A stretch of DNA of 64,000 nucleotides, from NCBI GenBank assembly GCA_003342895.1, contig PTFA01000050.1, positions 1,163,186 through 1,227,185 of the forward strand, read 5' to 3'. Positions 33,931-46,900 of the stretch are shown piece after piece. The position numbers and the translations under genes are program-made. The notes beneath the pieces are model-generated. The model did not search any database, was not told the origin of the DNA, and saw only the letters and a list, made by a program, of their open reading frames with translations. The DNA is from Casuarius casuarius. Its lineage: Eukaryota > Chordata > Aves > Casuariiformes > Casuariidae. How positions within the stretch are numbered: position 1 is the stretch's first letter; the number at the start of each line of letters is the position of its first letter.

Positions 33931-36900
33931 AAAAATGTTTAANAGAACTACTTATATGCAAATGTGCAAAATGAATTCTTAGCCTCCTTATGTCATTTTC
34001 CTGAGAAAATGAGGTTTGGGAGGTTAGAGTTTGCAATCCATGAGAATGGTGGTGAANTTGAGTTCAAGGGTTTGTGATTGCTTAGCTACTTAGGATCCTG
34101 TTTTCCTGTGTATCTTAGATGGGTTGATTCACTCACCTCTTGATTTTTGTTGTATGTAAAATGAAAATAGTAATATTTAAATTACACCAGAAGTATGGTG
34201 GGCCTTAGTTATTCAGTTTTTGCATAATGCTTTAAAATATTACATGAACACTAAGTATNTGGGATTCAAGATTATTTTGAATGAATTCAGGGTTGCAGCT
34301 AGCAAATGCCTTATAGATTTTACATATTAAGGGGAACAGGGCAGTTTAGACTTGACAAATCTTATACTCAGCATGTCTATTGCAATGAAAACTAATGTAC
34401 TCTAAACATTGTGGTTGGCTGGGTGCGTTTTGTGACATGCTCGAGTGAGCTGCTGCAGCAGAATAGGAACTTCTGGCTCTACGTTATTTTATATGAGGCT
34501 CTCAAATCTATTTAATCACTGTCNTTTTCTAATTTATTGATGCTACGCTAACAAACATGTACTACTTTTTCTCTCTAGTCTTTGGTGCCACAGCAGGAAT
34601 CCTGTGATAAATCATTCTGAAATTCTGCTCGTTTTAATTTTTTTCAGACTGTATTGTAAGTTGAAAGTGCTATCGTAAGTGGGTTTTTTAAANTGTGATG
34701 TAATAATGAACATCAGCNGCACAGGAGTTAATGCAGGCAAGTCCACCCTTAGTGCTTTAAAGTGGAACAAAATTCCTACAGGAAAACAACTACTGGGGCA
34801 CACGGTGTTCTAGTGAATGGGCAAGAAATACGCTGGGTAGAGATCACAAGAAAAATCTGCTTGTATCCTTAAAATGACAGTCAGGATAGATGCATTCTTG
34901 TATCTAAATACAGAATGTTTTTTGCCAAAAATGCATACTGAGATCATTGACTGTTTTCAAGTTTTTCTCTTGTCCATTATAATATTTTCAAATTTTCTCT
35001 CAATATTGAATAGATTGTTTTAGTTGCTTGTTCTTTCTTTATAGTGCTTATTTTTAATTTGATTTTGGTGTGGTCTTTGGAAATGGACTCAGGTTGTTAG
35101 GAGTCCTCGTTATTTCATATCATACTCCTCTCCACAGAAGAGAGATAATATATCAAAGCCTTTTTCAAGTGCCTTAGCCTGAACTTAAAGCTACCTTGAA
35201 TATGAAGAGGATGCACAGACTCCATGACTATCCCTCGCTCTCACTACTTCAGTGTTAACTTTTTTTCTGCAGATTTGAGTGTGGAAGTACTGCCAGGGCC
35301 TGGGGACCTTGGCCTTAATGCCCAAGAAATGACCACAGGAATATTTGAGGTACCTATGTTACCTGGTACCTAAAATCAGTGACCCCAAAAGTGCATTAAA
35401 GGTGCAGATGTGCTTGGTACAGAACATAGGTGTGCACAGTTATAAATCATTAAGAAATGGTGAATGTCTTGCTTATCTTTTTCTTATGTGAGGAATAATA
35501 TTTAAGTCAGAGAGTCTACTTGGCTGGGTGACAGAGCCAGTCAGTGACTCTAGCTCTGAGCAGAGCAGAGGTGGAGATGGGAAACGAGCAAAGTTCCAGA
35601 GATTTCACAATGGGCGAAAACTTCGGGATCCCATCCATCTTAACGTGCATTTGCTACTGCTAATATCTTGTGAGATTCCCAAAGCTTAGTAAATGTTTTG
35701 CTGCTCTTGATTATAGCTAGAACAATTTTAGTGAACTCTACTAATTTCTAAACACTATCAAACCAGAAGAGTTTCTGATTTTCATTGTATCATTAAGAGA
35801 ATTATTCTTAATGGGTAAGAAAGTAATTATTAATATCACTTGTTATCATGATAAATGTAACAAGTACAGATTCATTTGTAGTTTTTAATGTGCAATTTGT
35901 AGAAGAGTTTTCTTTCACTAAAAAAAAATAACTACCTTGCTTCAGCCATCCCATGAAAAAGAAGAACAACTCCCATCTTATTGCTTATTTCNTGGCGTTT
36001 GAATATGCTCACTACAAAATACTCACAAAGTTTGCCTGTGGCTTATTTAAATTTGAAAGAACACATGTGGGTATCTGGGAAACTTTTTTTTTTCCGCAAA
36101 CTATTATCTTTTTCTTCCCAACTCAGTAATCCCAAATACGAGTATGCTTGCCTGCCCCTAGGGAGCATTGATATGTAATTGCCTTTGACGNTTAGTTATA
36201 TTTGGCATTGTCATGAAAAACAAATTTCTGAATTCTATGTTAATTATAATATTCTTTGAATCATTTTTCAAGATCAATATAGAAAAGTTTAGCTACAGTG
36301 TCTTTGCATGCATACCATTCTCTATACCAGAATCCTTGAGGAATCACAATAACAGTGATTCATTCATAATTCACAATTTCCATTATCTTCTTTCTACATT
36401 TAGTATGTGGTAAAATTTATAGCTTCATTTACATTGTGTTCTATGAATAATAGAAGAAATACAGTGAAGACCATGGGAAATGATCTTGTTGCTGCAGATG
36501 CACTCTTAAGCAAATCTGCATTACAATACGGTATATTGCCTCCTGCACTACAGTTTCTACAGAGCCTGCAGCTGCAGTGGGGACACTTCAGATGGTCTTC
36601 ATTAAATGTAAACTCTTTCATTTTCAGCTTCAAAGCAGCGTGATGATGAAACCTTGAATAAATTGCTTTAGGTAAATGATATAGTTGCAGGCTTAGTTAT
36701 TCAGCTTCAGTATATCTTCATTTGAGCACACTCATAGGCAACAATTAGACACAGGAGTACTTGGATGAGCATCTACAGTTTGTAGAAAATATTGTTCTTA
36801 TATTCTTAACCAATTAGCATTTTTAGAAACCAAGAGATCTTTTCAGTGGTAAATTTAACTACTGTAATGACACTGACTCAGCGCATAATTGATCATTAAA

Positions 36901-39376
36901 AGAAAATATTTCTATCACTTCAGTTAAGATTATTTAGGGAGGTTTGGTAATATTACATAGTGGTCTCCCCATAACACATCAGATTTAATATTTTTTGATA
37001 TTATGGTAAAGTTTTGCTAGCATTCAGTAGCCTTGCACTGCTTTTTTTTTTTTTTTTCTATTGATGACATAATGTATTCACAATGGAAAATTACCTTAAT
37101 TTAAATTTCCTAAATCTGATAGTATGCTTGTGATGGATTCTCTAAGATACGTTGTTTATAGTTTGATATGTTAAGATATTGTAGTTAGCTCAGTTAAACT
37201 AAATGCTGAATTCTAACCTTTTAGTTAAGTTCAGCCTGTTTCCACTAAAATCACACAGATCACACAATCTGAGGCCATTAATGATATTCTGCTTCTTGAA
37301 GAAATAAACACTGTAATGCATTATTATATATAAATTATTTTTTTAACAGATCATGATTCTGTCTTCAGGATGGTAATGCCTATCCTATTAAAAAGCAAAT
37401 TGTCAAACAATGAAAGCAACATTTAAAGTTTTCTCAGAGGTTAAGTCTGAAAAGGCTGTACAGTACATTGTTTTGAATAAGTTGCATTCTTTAATTCAGT
37501 TGATTTAGTTCTTGGCACTCTTCTGTGCCAGTACTCAGCTACATATACTTTAATGAGAGACACTATGAAAAGAGTATACNATTTGCTGTAAGTAACCGGC
37601 ACACTGTTGTTCAAACAGAAGTAATGACAGCTAAAGGGACTGGGGTATGTTTTAGTTTGAAAACTCAAGCCACGCTACGCTGTTTAGCATATAAAACATT
37701 ATTTCTGTAAAAATATTATCCAGGGCAGTATTCGGATATCTAACCAAGGTGATGTCTGTTCACTTCTTTGATACCAGTTTCCTATCCAGCCTGATCTCTT
37801 TTCTGGGCTGAGTAAAAGCCATTTATTCTTTTCATAAAAGTCTGAGGTAAGAAACTGCTCTCTGAATCCTTAAGTACTTCAGTTTTTTTTTTTTCTCCTT
37901 CCCTGAAAGTGTTAATATTCAAATGATGCTCTTACCACTGTGGTGATATTGTTCGATACTACTGGTTTGGGTTCCTACCAACACTAGGTTTTATCTAATT
38001 TTGCAGGCATGTCAGATCCCTCCACACTTCATCTTTAACATCTTTATGCAGTCTTGTGCCTTTTTTCACCTGTGCCTCATTCAGGCTGTATCTCCTTTGG
38101 TGATGAATCGGGACCCTTTAGTTAAAGGCTTTTGCCCCTGCAATCTTAGCTGCCAAATTAAAATGAGTGGGACAGGAAGACAAAATAGTCTTGCATCAAA
38201 TACCAAACCCTCAACTCATAGGAATATTGAGAGTTCAATACTAATCCATGCTTGTGAAATTGTAGGATGGAATAATGATGATAACTGTGGGGAAAAATTT
38301 TGTGGAAAAAACTAAGTGCCTCCAGAGTTGTGTTTTAAATAGTGTGTAGTAAATAAAGTAGGAACCGTTTTGGTTCAGTGACAAAAAGCCAAAGTACTGA
38401 AGAGCTGCTCATTGAGTGAACAACTGCCATTCTCTGCACCAAATGAGACAGGGTGTTTGTTAACTCAGCTGTCACCTAATTTTAAAGGCTTCNCTTAGCA
38501 ACAAAACCTATTTTTTGCATTTTTATCTATATTAGCTATATTTATTCTGTTCTAAATGTAAGGATGTTTTGCCTCAAATTCCCTCTGCTTAGCTGCAGAG
38601 TTTTGTTGCTGAAGGAGGCAAGCTACTTTGCTTCTGTTTTATGTATCTGATAGCTNCTGAAAAAAGTCAGTGGGAGACTAGCCATCCACAAGTACAAAGC
38701 TTTATTTTTCTTATTCATGAAATAACTGGTTTTAATTCCAAAACCTCATCAAATCTGAAAGTACTGTTCTCTCAATGTTTGGCTTCCTGATGCTTTTTTA
38801 TATCAGAAAAACGGTTTTAGCTGGCACATCAGAATATCTCTGTAGTGATTTAATGCCCTGGTAGATCATTAGAGCATTACCACACTAAGAATGTATCACT
38901 ATAGCATATCATCAGCATGTTATTACTTGGATGATATATTGCTCAGTCATGACACAGGTTTAAAGGAAGCACAGAAGAACTGAGGTTTATATACTTAAAA
39001 TAGTTAATATTTTAAAAGTATAAATACACATAAATGTTTTTCCTTCATGATTGGGGAAGTAAAGACTAAGTTGCACATTTCCAGCATGGGCTTANGCAGC
39101 TAAAACTGCAAGAATGAATCTGAGCTATAGTCTTATGTTGAAGTTAAAATTTTACAACTAGCAAGTGAGGCAAAAGATTTTTCTTTCGGTTTTTGGTTTG
39201 GCAATATGGAAATTCACGTATATCTGAGACTAATGGCTTCTGGAGATCTGTCGAATCAAAGAGTATCTGACTGGGTCAGTAGGCTGTGCTGCTAGAGATC
39301 TGTAGTTAGACTGTGTTTTTACTTCTCACCAGTGTATTTCGAGACAAAGAGAATAAATTAGGAACATGGACACCTT
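33931..39376. other. Desert-like stretch without a supported gene
   Basis: No exon or clear transposon was identified. A possible much-decayed antisense CR1 piece lies at about 35,180-35,275 (CAGACTCCATGACTATCCCT... and CTTCAGTGTTAAC), too diverged to call firmly. A 16-T run lies at 37,042-37,057. Two blocks that look like conserved noncoding sequence (36.4-36.65 kb and 38.0-38.33 kb) are described as findings. Confidence 0.45.
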
Positions 39377-39400
39377 CCCCCCCCCCCCCCCCCCCCCCCC
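39377..39400. repeat. Poly-C run (24 C)
   Basis: Twenty-four consecutive C bases, read as G on the minus strand, between ACACCTT and AGGAGGATG. This length is rare in vertebrate DNA and is prone to i-motif/G-quadruplex structure, polymerase slippage and assembly error, so the exact count is doubtful. Confidence 0.9.
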
Positions 39401-41520
39401 AGGAGGATGCTGTTAGTGTTTGTCAAAGTCGGTACTTCTCTAGGAGAACCTAAGCAATACTCAAGGCAGTATGTTATCCACATAAAATTACCCCCAAATC
39501 CATTTGCTGCCTACTGCTGCAGCTGAATANGAGGAAGAATAAAGCCACCATAATTCAGCAGAAGAGCAAAAAGATGACTCATTTTGGATCTCCTTAGGCA
39601 GGCCTGAGATTTCTCTGTGCATCAGGTAGAAAGTTGTTGCTGCTCTCAATGTATCTTTATAGTTCCAAGTATAATTCAGTTTAACTCTCTCATAAATGAT
39701 GAGCAAGCTCAAGCAATGAGAGAAGTGTGGCTCTATCCCGTTGACACTTGTGTTTGTATGGCGTGGTGTATTTTAGCTGTCTTCTGAATGTGCCAGGGGA
39801 GTTAGAAATCTGTGGGCTGAATTCAGTTCAAAAAAACCCAAAGAACCTCTGCATACAACTCTGACAGCAATGGTGTTTTGTTTGCCCGCTATTTGACTAT
39901 ATTTACCTACGTATCTTTGACACGAAGGTGTTCTCTTCCAGCCNCGTACTCTGTGCTGCAGTCCGTGATCCATGCAGATGATTCGGATTTCCATCCACTC
40001 TAGACAGGGCACTTTAAAGGAACTTCTGCTCCCTGTTGGTAATGATATTGTCATGGGTGCCTTGCTCTTCTCCCCAGATTGGTCATAAATTTGTGCCTTA
40101 TCATAGTGTTAGAAGGCACTGCACTAAAAAACTGCCTTGTGGATAAGACTTAAAATCATTAGAGAGCACATGTCACTTTTTGTAAGATGAAAGGTGTTAG
40201 CACCTCCGTATCTGGAGAATTTCCAGCTCTGCAATTATCTGCAGCACTTTGAAATGAAGAACATTTTTTTCTTATGTTCTGTCCGGAAAACTGACATGTG
40301 CTCCTGCACTCCTGCTATAGTCTAATCCAGAAGTGGCTCCGTTTCACTGATGTGGAGAATTATATCTTATCTACCGCTTTTGAGGTTCTGAGGCTGTGTT
40401 TTGAATTGCTGTGATTGCATAAAATGTTAAGATGTCATATCATATAAAACAGTGATGTCTTTGTACTGTTTTCTGTGATCTGAGGTCTTATTTCTGCAGA
40501 ATCTTACATGAGTGTGATAAAACCACATTAACTTTTAGTTAATCATCCTTCTCAGCACATTTACACAAGCTAGGAAATATTTCCTGGTCGAGCAATTACA
40601 TGCCGTTTATAGTTGCAATCAACTGAAGCCTTCTGGCGTGCCGTATAAGGCTGTACCCCATGTCGCTGGAAGATAATGAAGGTGGGGTGGGGTGTGGATT
40701 TTTTGTTTTTATTTTTTTTCCAAAAGTTGAGTATAAGATTAGCAAAATTATCTGATGAAGCAANGCTAGAATATAATTTTAATTCAGATTACTGGTATGT
40801 CTTAGAATCTGGTCAGATGCTAAGAAATAGCGAGCTGTCTTCTGTCTGCATTATACAGCCTTTTTGCTCTTGGAATGAGGTTGTTACTGCTCTCTGAACT
40901 CTTCTGCTTTAGTTTTTCATATCTATTTTCTCCAAGTGCAGCTAGTTGCTTTATGGTTTGAAAAAATGTATTGGTTTATTCATCTGTAACAACTATAATA
41001 ATATTGCCATGGCCGTCCACCTTCATAATAAATCTTACTACTCTTTTCCCCAGAANAAAATAATTAAAATAAAAAGTGAATGTGCCAGAATGTCTGTACT
41101 ACAAACAGAATAGAATTGTGTGCTGTAATTCTAAACATTTTACTTGGCATGGTGTCCTATATCTTGAGAACAAGGATTTCATAATGTGGCTGTATTTCAC
41201 AAGGAACTCTAAATACAATTTTCCAAAGCTTTTTACTCTGCAAATAAAGTTACACCTAGTCCTACTGATAAGAGACTTACAGTATAATTAAATTATTATA
41301 TTGTTTTAATTTAAAAAAAGTGAGCTGCCTAGGTGAACTCTATTTCTGTGGCACTAAGAACATATGTTTGAATGAGACAGGTCTGGGAAAACAGTATTTC
41401 CTGCCACAGCCTAGCCGGTATGATTGCGTTTTGTGTCACCGTTATTACAGTTGTGAGCACTTTTGAACAAAGATACTATATTTGAACTTTATATACCTCT
41501 TACTCCATGACTGAATCTTA

Positions 41521-41562
41521 AGGAGAAAAAAAAAAAAAAGAAAGAAAAAGAAAAAAAAGAAA
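41521..41562. repeat. A/G-only purine tract
   Basis: About 42 bases of A with scattered G and no pyrimidine. Such tracts can form triplex DNA and often arise from decayed poly-A. Confidence 0.85.
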
Positions 41563-41690
41563 CCCAACAAAAAAAGAAAAACACCCCCAAAAAACTCTAG
41601 CCTGTTCTTATGCTCTGTTTTTGACTTTATGCACCTACTTAAATGGTGCTGCGATGTGTAGACCTTGTCTTGAGGGTTGGATGCAAAGTA

Positions 41691-41737
41691 AATAAAAGCT
41701 GTCGTACAAAGATGATCCTTTTAAAAAAAAAAAAAAA
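41691..41737 (+). other. mRNA-tail-like AATAAA plus 15-A run
   Basis: AATAAA at 41,691-41,696 is followed, after 26 bases, by 15 A at 41,723-41,737. That spacing is the normal distance from polyadenylation signal to tail. It could be the end of a retroposed mRNA or a chance A run. I found no open reading frame or target duplication upstream to prove a processed pseudogene. Confidence 0.3.
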
Positions 41738-43277
41738 GTTTGTATGTTTAACATTTTTTTATACTACTTCCAGTAGTTGACGTTATTACTAAATGCCAAG
41801 TTATGTGAAAGTGTGTTACTGAAAACAGAGTTTCCTCTTGGGAGAAGACTACNGAAAAGATGGGATTCTTATCAAATTCAGTAGGATATTGCTGACTTCC
41901 TTCTGACTCTCTCGGGATGCTATGTTTAGTTTATAGTAAGCTGAATTACTAGAGGTGGTTTTTACGTAGCATAAGTTACTAGTTTATTCTGTGGTGAGGA
42001 ACAAGTAGCACCTTTGGCAGATTCTCCCTTTGCTTGTAGACTCTGTTCTGCCACCTCTTCGAGCTATAGCTTATTTCCAGGTGATAAAATATGAATTCAT
42101 ACATAAATAAAGATATAGCTTATGAAAAGGCAATTCAATTCATATTTCTTGTCATATGTTATAGAAATGTTGTGTTGAAATCTGTTCTTCGTTAGGGATG
42201 GAGAATGCATACTCCTGTTTCCAGACTTGTGAAATAGCCAGGAACGGTTTCATTCTGTCCTGTGTGGGGGTTTTTTCCTCTTTCAAGAATGAATTTTTTT
42301 TTGAAAAAAGATGCACCTAATAGCTGCGTTAGACTGTTCAGCTTTTAGCTAGTCTAGGGAGCGGTATTGTCCAGCACAGCTTTCACCGATGGGTGTTGGT
42401 GCCTTGGGCTTCCACTGCTCTTGCAGGACCCTGCTTTACAGGGGTTGTCACAGTCATTGTTTAAGCTGTAGAAGGAGCTAAATCTATTCTGGTATTTATG
42501 ATACTTGATAAATTCTCTGCTGTTTTGTTCTTCTGCAAAGCGAATGAATGTTTGTTTTTGTTAAACCTATACCGAGCTCAAATACCCTGGCAGCAGTGGA
42601 AAGAAAGTCTGCTTTTCATAAGCATACCACAGGCTATGCAAGTGTCTGCGGTGGGATATGTGGTCTAACCGTTGTAAGAAAATGTCGTATCATGTAGTCA
42701 TGATCATACAGGCATATAATTAATGTTATATTAAAAAAGGCACATCTTGGAAAATAGTCACAAAAATAAATTCTGGAGTGGCAAGATTGCAAGCTTTCTA
42801 ATAACTATTACTACCTTTCCTTTAGCTCTTTCTCCTTCCAGATGGAAGGCGGNGGGGGAACCCCATCAAACACTACAATATGGTCTTTGTCAAGACCTAC
42901 ATTTGTAATAAAAAAAATGAAGCTTCTGTAAAGAAACTGTATTTAAATTTACAAATAGTTCCTGAGTTCAAGTAATTCCTTTATTAAATAGAAAACAATA
43001 AGCTGGCTTAATGTGAACTGTGACTAGAATTTCAATATAGCTGATCCTTACGGGATTTTTTATAAGATGTGCATCTAGTAGTGCTAAATATGCATTTAAA
43101 ATCTCAGTCTTTTGGGACTGTTTTTTTTTTTTTTCACACATTCTTTCAACAGCCAGTATGTGCACAGAATAACATTGCTTTGAAACTCTGAGGAAGGATC
43201 ACAACGTAACGAATGTATTTGTACTTTGCACAAATTCAGATCCAGTGAAAAACTTTTATTGGTCTGCATGAAGGTAA

Positions 43278-43414
43278 TCCACAGATGGTGAAGCTGCTTT
43301 GCAAAGTGGGGGGTTAAGTGACTGTACAAAGGCCACACGATAACGCTGGCCAAGCCGGGACTGGAGTTGGGCTGTTCTGGATTTGTGTTCCATGCTCTAA
43401 CGCTGCCTCTTCTT
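43278..43414 (-). repeat. MIR-like ancient SINE, antisense
   Basis: On the plus strand the order ACAGATGGTGAAGCTG, GGTTAAGTGACTG, AAGGCCACAC, GGCCAAGCCGGGACT, then CATGCTCTAAC tracks the antisense MIR consensus word by word: ACAGATGGGGAAACTGAGG, GGTTAAGTGACTTG, AAGGTCACAC, GCAGAGCCGGGATT, then GTGCTCTTAAC. The element is therefore on the minus strand and runs nearly from the middle to the tRNA-derived head. Two overlapping 90-codon frames, one per strand, cross it and are shadows. Confidence 0.72.
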
Positions 43415-43734
43415 TAAATCTCTTATGTTTTAATCCTTGTTTAATATGCTTTTTCCAATCTGCTTCTGGGGGGGTGGTTTTCAGAACCGCTTTCCCCTGC
43501 AGGTCATGCATGGCAACGTGTTGTTTCCATAGCTGCTGCAGCTGTGTTAGAAACACAGGGCAAAATTTTTTTTTGAAGATGTTCAATTGAGAAACTTGTA
43601 CATTTCTAAGGTTTTTTTGTTTGCTTGTTTTTCCTCCATGTTTTAGGTTTCAGAACCCTTCCAAACACTCTTTGGGCTGCATTAGCACTGTTTCTTATCA
43701 CAGAGATATCGTCTGTACCGCAGAGCAAAGGAAC

Positions 43735-43830
43735 CCATCACCTGTGAGCGTGGGCTGGTCGGTGCCGGCCGGCCGGGGAGAGGAGCAGCCTGGTGTCCGC
43801 AGGGTACAGACAGTCGCTGGCCTTCCAGCC
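43735..43830. other. Small CpG-rich block with CCGGCCGGCCGG palindrome
   Basis: A short GC-rich patch with several CpGs and the perfect 12-base palindrome CCGGCCGGCCGG at 43,765-43,776. It sits within a 79-codon plus frame whose peptide I do not recognise. It is too small to call a CpG island with confidence. Confidence 0.35.
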
Positions 43831-43873
43831 CCTCAGCGTAATGGCACTTGCAAAGTGTAGTGCCTGGAAGATA

Positions 43874-43900
43874 GGACAGCCCAGTGGTTAAGCACCTGAG
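43874..43900 (+). repeat. Possible MIR head fragment (A-box region)
   Basis: GGACAGCCCAGTGGTTAAGC resembles the start of the MIR SINE (ACAGTAGAGTGGTTAAGAGC), including its polymerase III A-box. The match is only about 20 bases and decays after GCACC. It lies 460 bases from an antisense MIR piece. Confidence 0.35.
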
Positions 43901-43999
43901 AAGTTAACTGTCTGACACTGTAAGATCAGAAAGAAGTTGGTTTTTAGAAGTGATATGTCAGAATAGCTTAGATTACACTGTGCGTATTTGTGTAAGAGC

Positions 44000-46900
44000 C
44001 TGCAGGTAGGTGAGTACAGTGAAACGCTTTTTTTGTCTTCACATAGTTACTGTCAGTGCAGTTCTTGTGTCTTTCAAGGTCTTAAAACTGATCAAACCCA
44101 CCCAGAGATTTATTGAACTAAACAGCTCAGTCTGGAAAGTGGCAGCTGCTAGCTTGGAGAGGTGCACGCGCTAGAACCACAGAGCAGTAAATGCAGACTG
44201 AGCATCGCAGCCACAACCCATATTTCTTAAAGGATTTGAATGCATTTAGCTAAGTTACGTAGGGTTACATTTCTTTCTACTATACTAGGAATGCAAATAA
44301 TGCCCAACTTAAATATGACACAAATCTAGAATGTTTGAAGAGCCCATATAGTAAATCAGTTTCTGAAAGGATAAAACCAGAACACACTTAATATTGATTT
44401 ATTTTCTTTTATGCTTTGAAATCATACTGGATTGGCTTCTGCTAAAAGGCAGACCGAATTTTCTCTCTAACAAATTGCATGGGTCTAGGCATTCATCTCT
44501 AAACCTCCGAGAGGAGCAAGTGTTCCAAAGATATTGATTTGGCAAACAGACTGTATTAGATCTCTGACAAGTTAAAGTGGATTTGCAGTGTCGGAGGCAG
44601 AGGAGCCCTGGCTTGCTGCAGCTGTCAGTGTCACATCTGCAGCAGGCTTTCGGGGGTAAACACTGGGGTAACTTCAGAGGGTTGGGGACATGACCTTTAT
44701 CAGCCAATCCGCAGCATGCAAAATGCACAAATCAATGTATAGAGGATATTTGGGAGAGAAATCAATTGCATTATTGCAGGATTATTTTCTGAAATGTGTT
44801 GTTTCTTAGGGCTGACTGTTTTTGGTGTTTCAGGGAATTTGCAAAATGAGCCCTTTGTGGAAGGGAAAGAATTTGATTCACGGGCCTGAGTTTGACAGTG
44901 TTTTTTCAGCCTTTTTTGTGTGGTGTTGTTTTTGCTGTTTTTCACAGGAAAGTGGTAATATGCTGGATATCATCACTGGAAACTGCTGCTTATGTTCCTG
45001 GTTAAGTTTTCAGTTCTGATATTAAGTCTTTCTAGGATCCTGAGGTCTGTGGAGAAAACTTCTTNAAGATGTCATAATCTGCTGTAAGGGATACAGTTGC
45101 AAAGAGTACAGATCTTTTAAAATTTTCTGATAAATAATGCAGTGAGAGCTGGTTATGGATGCTTAGCGTTTGAGAATCTAGTTTTGTACTGATGGGTTTA
45201 TTGTTGTCTGTAAAATTATATCCCATCCATTCCTAAAGCCTTGCTCAGGCAACATGGAAAATAGGTAGGTTAAAGTCTCCATTTTGTGAATTTAAACTTT
45301 TTTTTTACTCATCTCAATTTGCTATTCAAATATGAGATTCCCTTTACCTTGTAAGAATCGTAGATTATGTACTTTATGCCTCTACTCTATTTCTAATGAA
45401 GCTGAGGGCCATTTCTAATGGAATGGCTGCAGAATAATATGGGTGCACATAATCCCTAAACTATGGTTTCTATGAAGCAAATAAGTAGGACAACATTTGA
45501 AGCAGAACTGATAAACAGGTACTGTATTATATCACTATAATTGAATTGAAGTATCTCTTGTATAATTGCTAGGAGTAATTCTGGCATTTCCTTATGACAT
45601 TAAATAAGTTCAAGGCAAATATTATGCATGTGTTTCTAGTGAGATGTATATGTTTTGGTTAAATTGTGGCTTTAGATCAATAGCACTTTCTTTGAACAGG
45701 TTTTGTTGGTGAGATACAGATAAAATTGCAGCTATTTTANCAGTAATGTTATATGTGAAATCCATTTTCAACCTTTGTAGCAAAGGTTTTGTTAAATGCT
45801 TTTCTTTAACNCCCTAAAATGTTCCTGATTTTCAAGTACTCCTCTGACTGTTCATTCGAAATTATCTGTCCTCTTTTCTTCTGNGGTGTCTCATTAAAAA
45901 ACTGAGACTTGAGTAGGATATAGAAGTTTAAAACACATTTCAAAGTACTTAAATGTACCACTTTCTGAGTCTTTATTCTTCCATTTCAAAAGGTATCTCT
46001 AATTTTGTCCTTTTTTTCCTTGATTTTTTNCCCCCCCTTTTTCATTGTAGTTGTTCCCTCTACACACTAAACCCTTGAGTAGTGCCCTTATATTGCTATT
46101 ACAGGTTCTCTCATGCTGGTATTATGTATGATCTCATGCTGCAAAATGATATGTATAATGATCAATCATGAAATGATTTTTTTGTTATTAAGATAACCTT
46201 TGCAAGTTACCTTTGTCCTTCCTTCATACATAAGATTAGAATTAAAGGCAAGCTGCACCTAAAATAATTGCTACTGCTTGTTATATTGAAGAGAGAAGGC
46301 ACACCTTTAAATCTTGTTTTTAAGAAGAGTCCAAATAAGTGCAAAAACCTAATAAATACACTATAGAGATGCATTATTCAGCTTCAAACCTGAAATAAGG
46401 CAATTGTGAGCAACCATGGGAAACTTCAAAACATGTGAATCTCAGAAGTAGTCAATGGCTTTGCATAGGTACAGGGATGACAGGATGGGTTGCAGGTCTG
46501 GATAGTGAAGATGTTCTGACCTTATAGCTAGTCTTCTTTCTGAGTTTAAATGTATTCACACATAATCTAAATTGAGTTTTACCATTTCAAGAACACTTCT
46601 GTCAAGTAATCGGTAGCTCTATATACTTGCAAAACCTTGGATGGGCCTATGGAAGGATGCCATTTGGTTCTGTAAGGAAAGCAAAGCCCTCTAAAGAGGG
46701 AATGGCAGGGTATCGTTTGCTTTCCTACAGCTGTACAAGCTTTCTAAGAGTNGGTGTCTCTGGAGATTCTGTAAGGAGGTGGTGATGTCCTGCATTATCG
46801 CCACCACAGGGCAGTGCTATCTGACAGGTAGAGCTCCACCTAATTAAACACAAGCTATGCACTGTCATCGTGCTCGTTTTCCATCCCCTTGTGAAGTTGT

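Larger units (their letters stand above)
39401..43277. other. Desert-like stretch without a supported gene
   Basis: Frames are short, and no exon with good splice context was seen. It contains the purine tract and the mRNA-tail-like AATAAA plus A run listed separately. Confidence 0.45.

Noticed and set aside
35180..35275. Possible antisense CR1 fragment
   Set aside because: Only scattered words match; divergence too high to call by eye.
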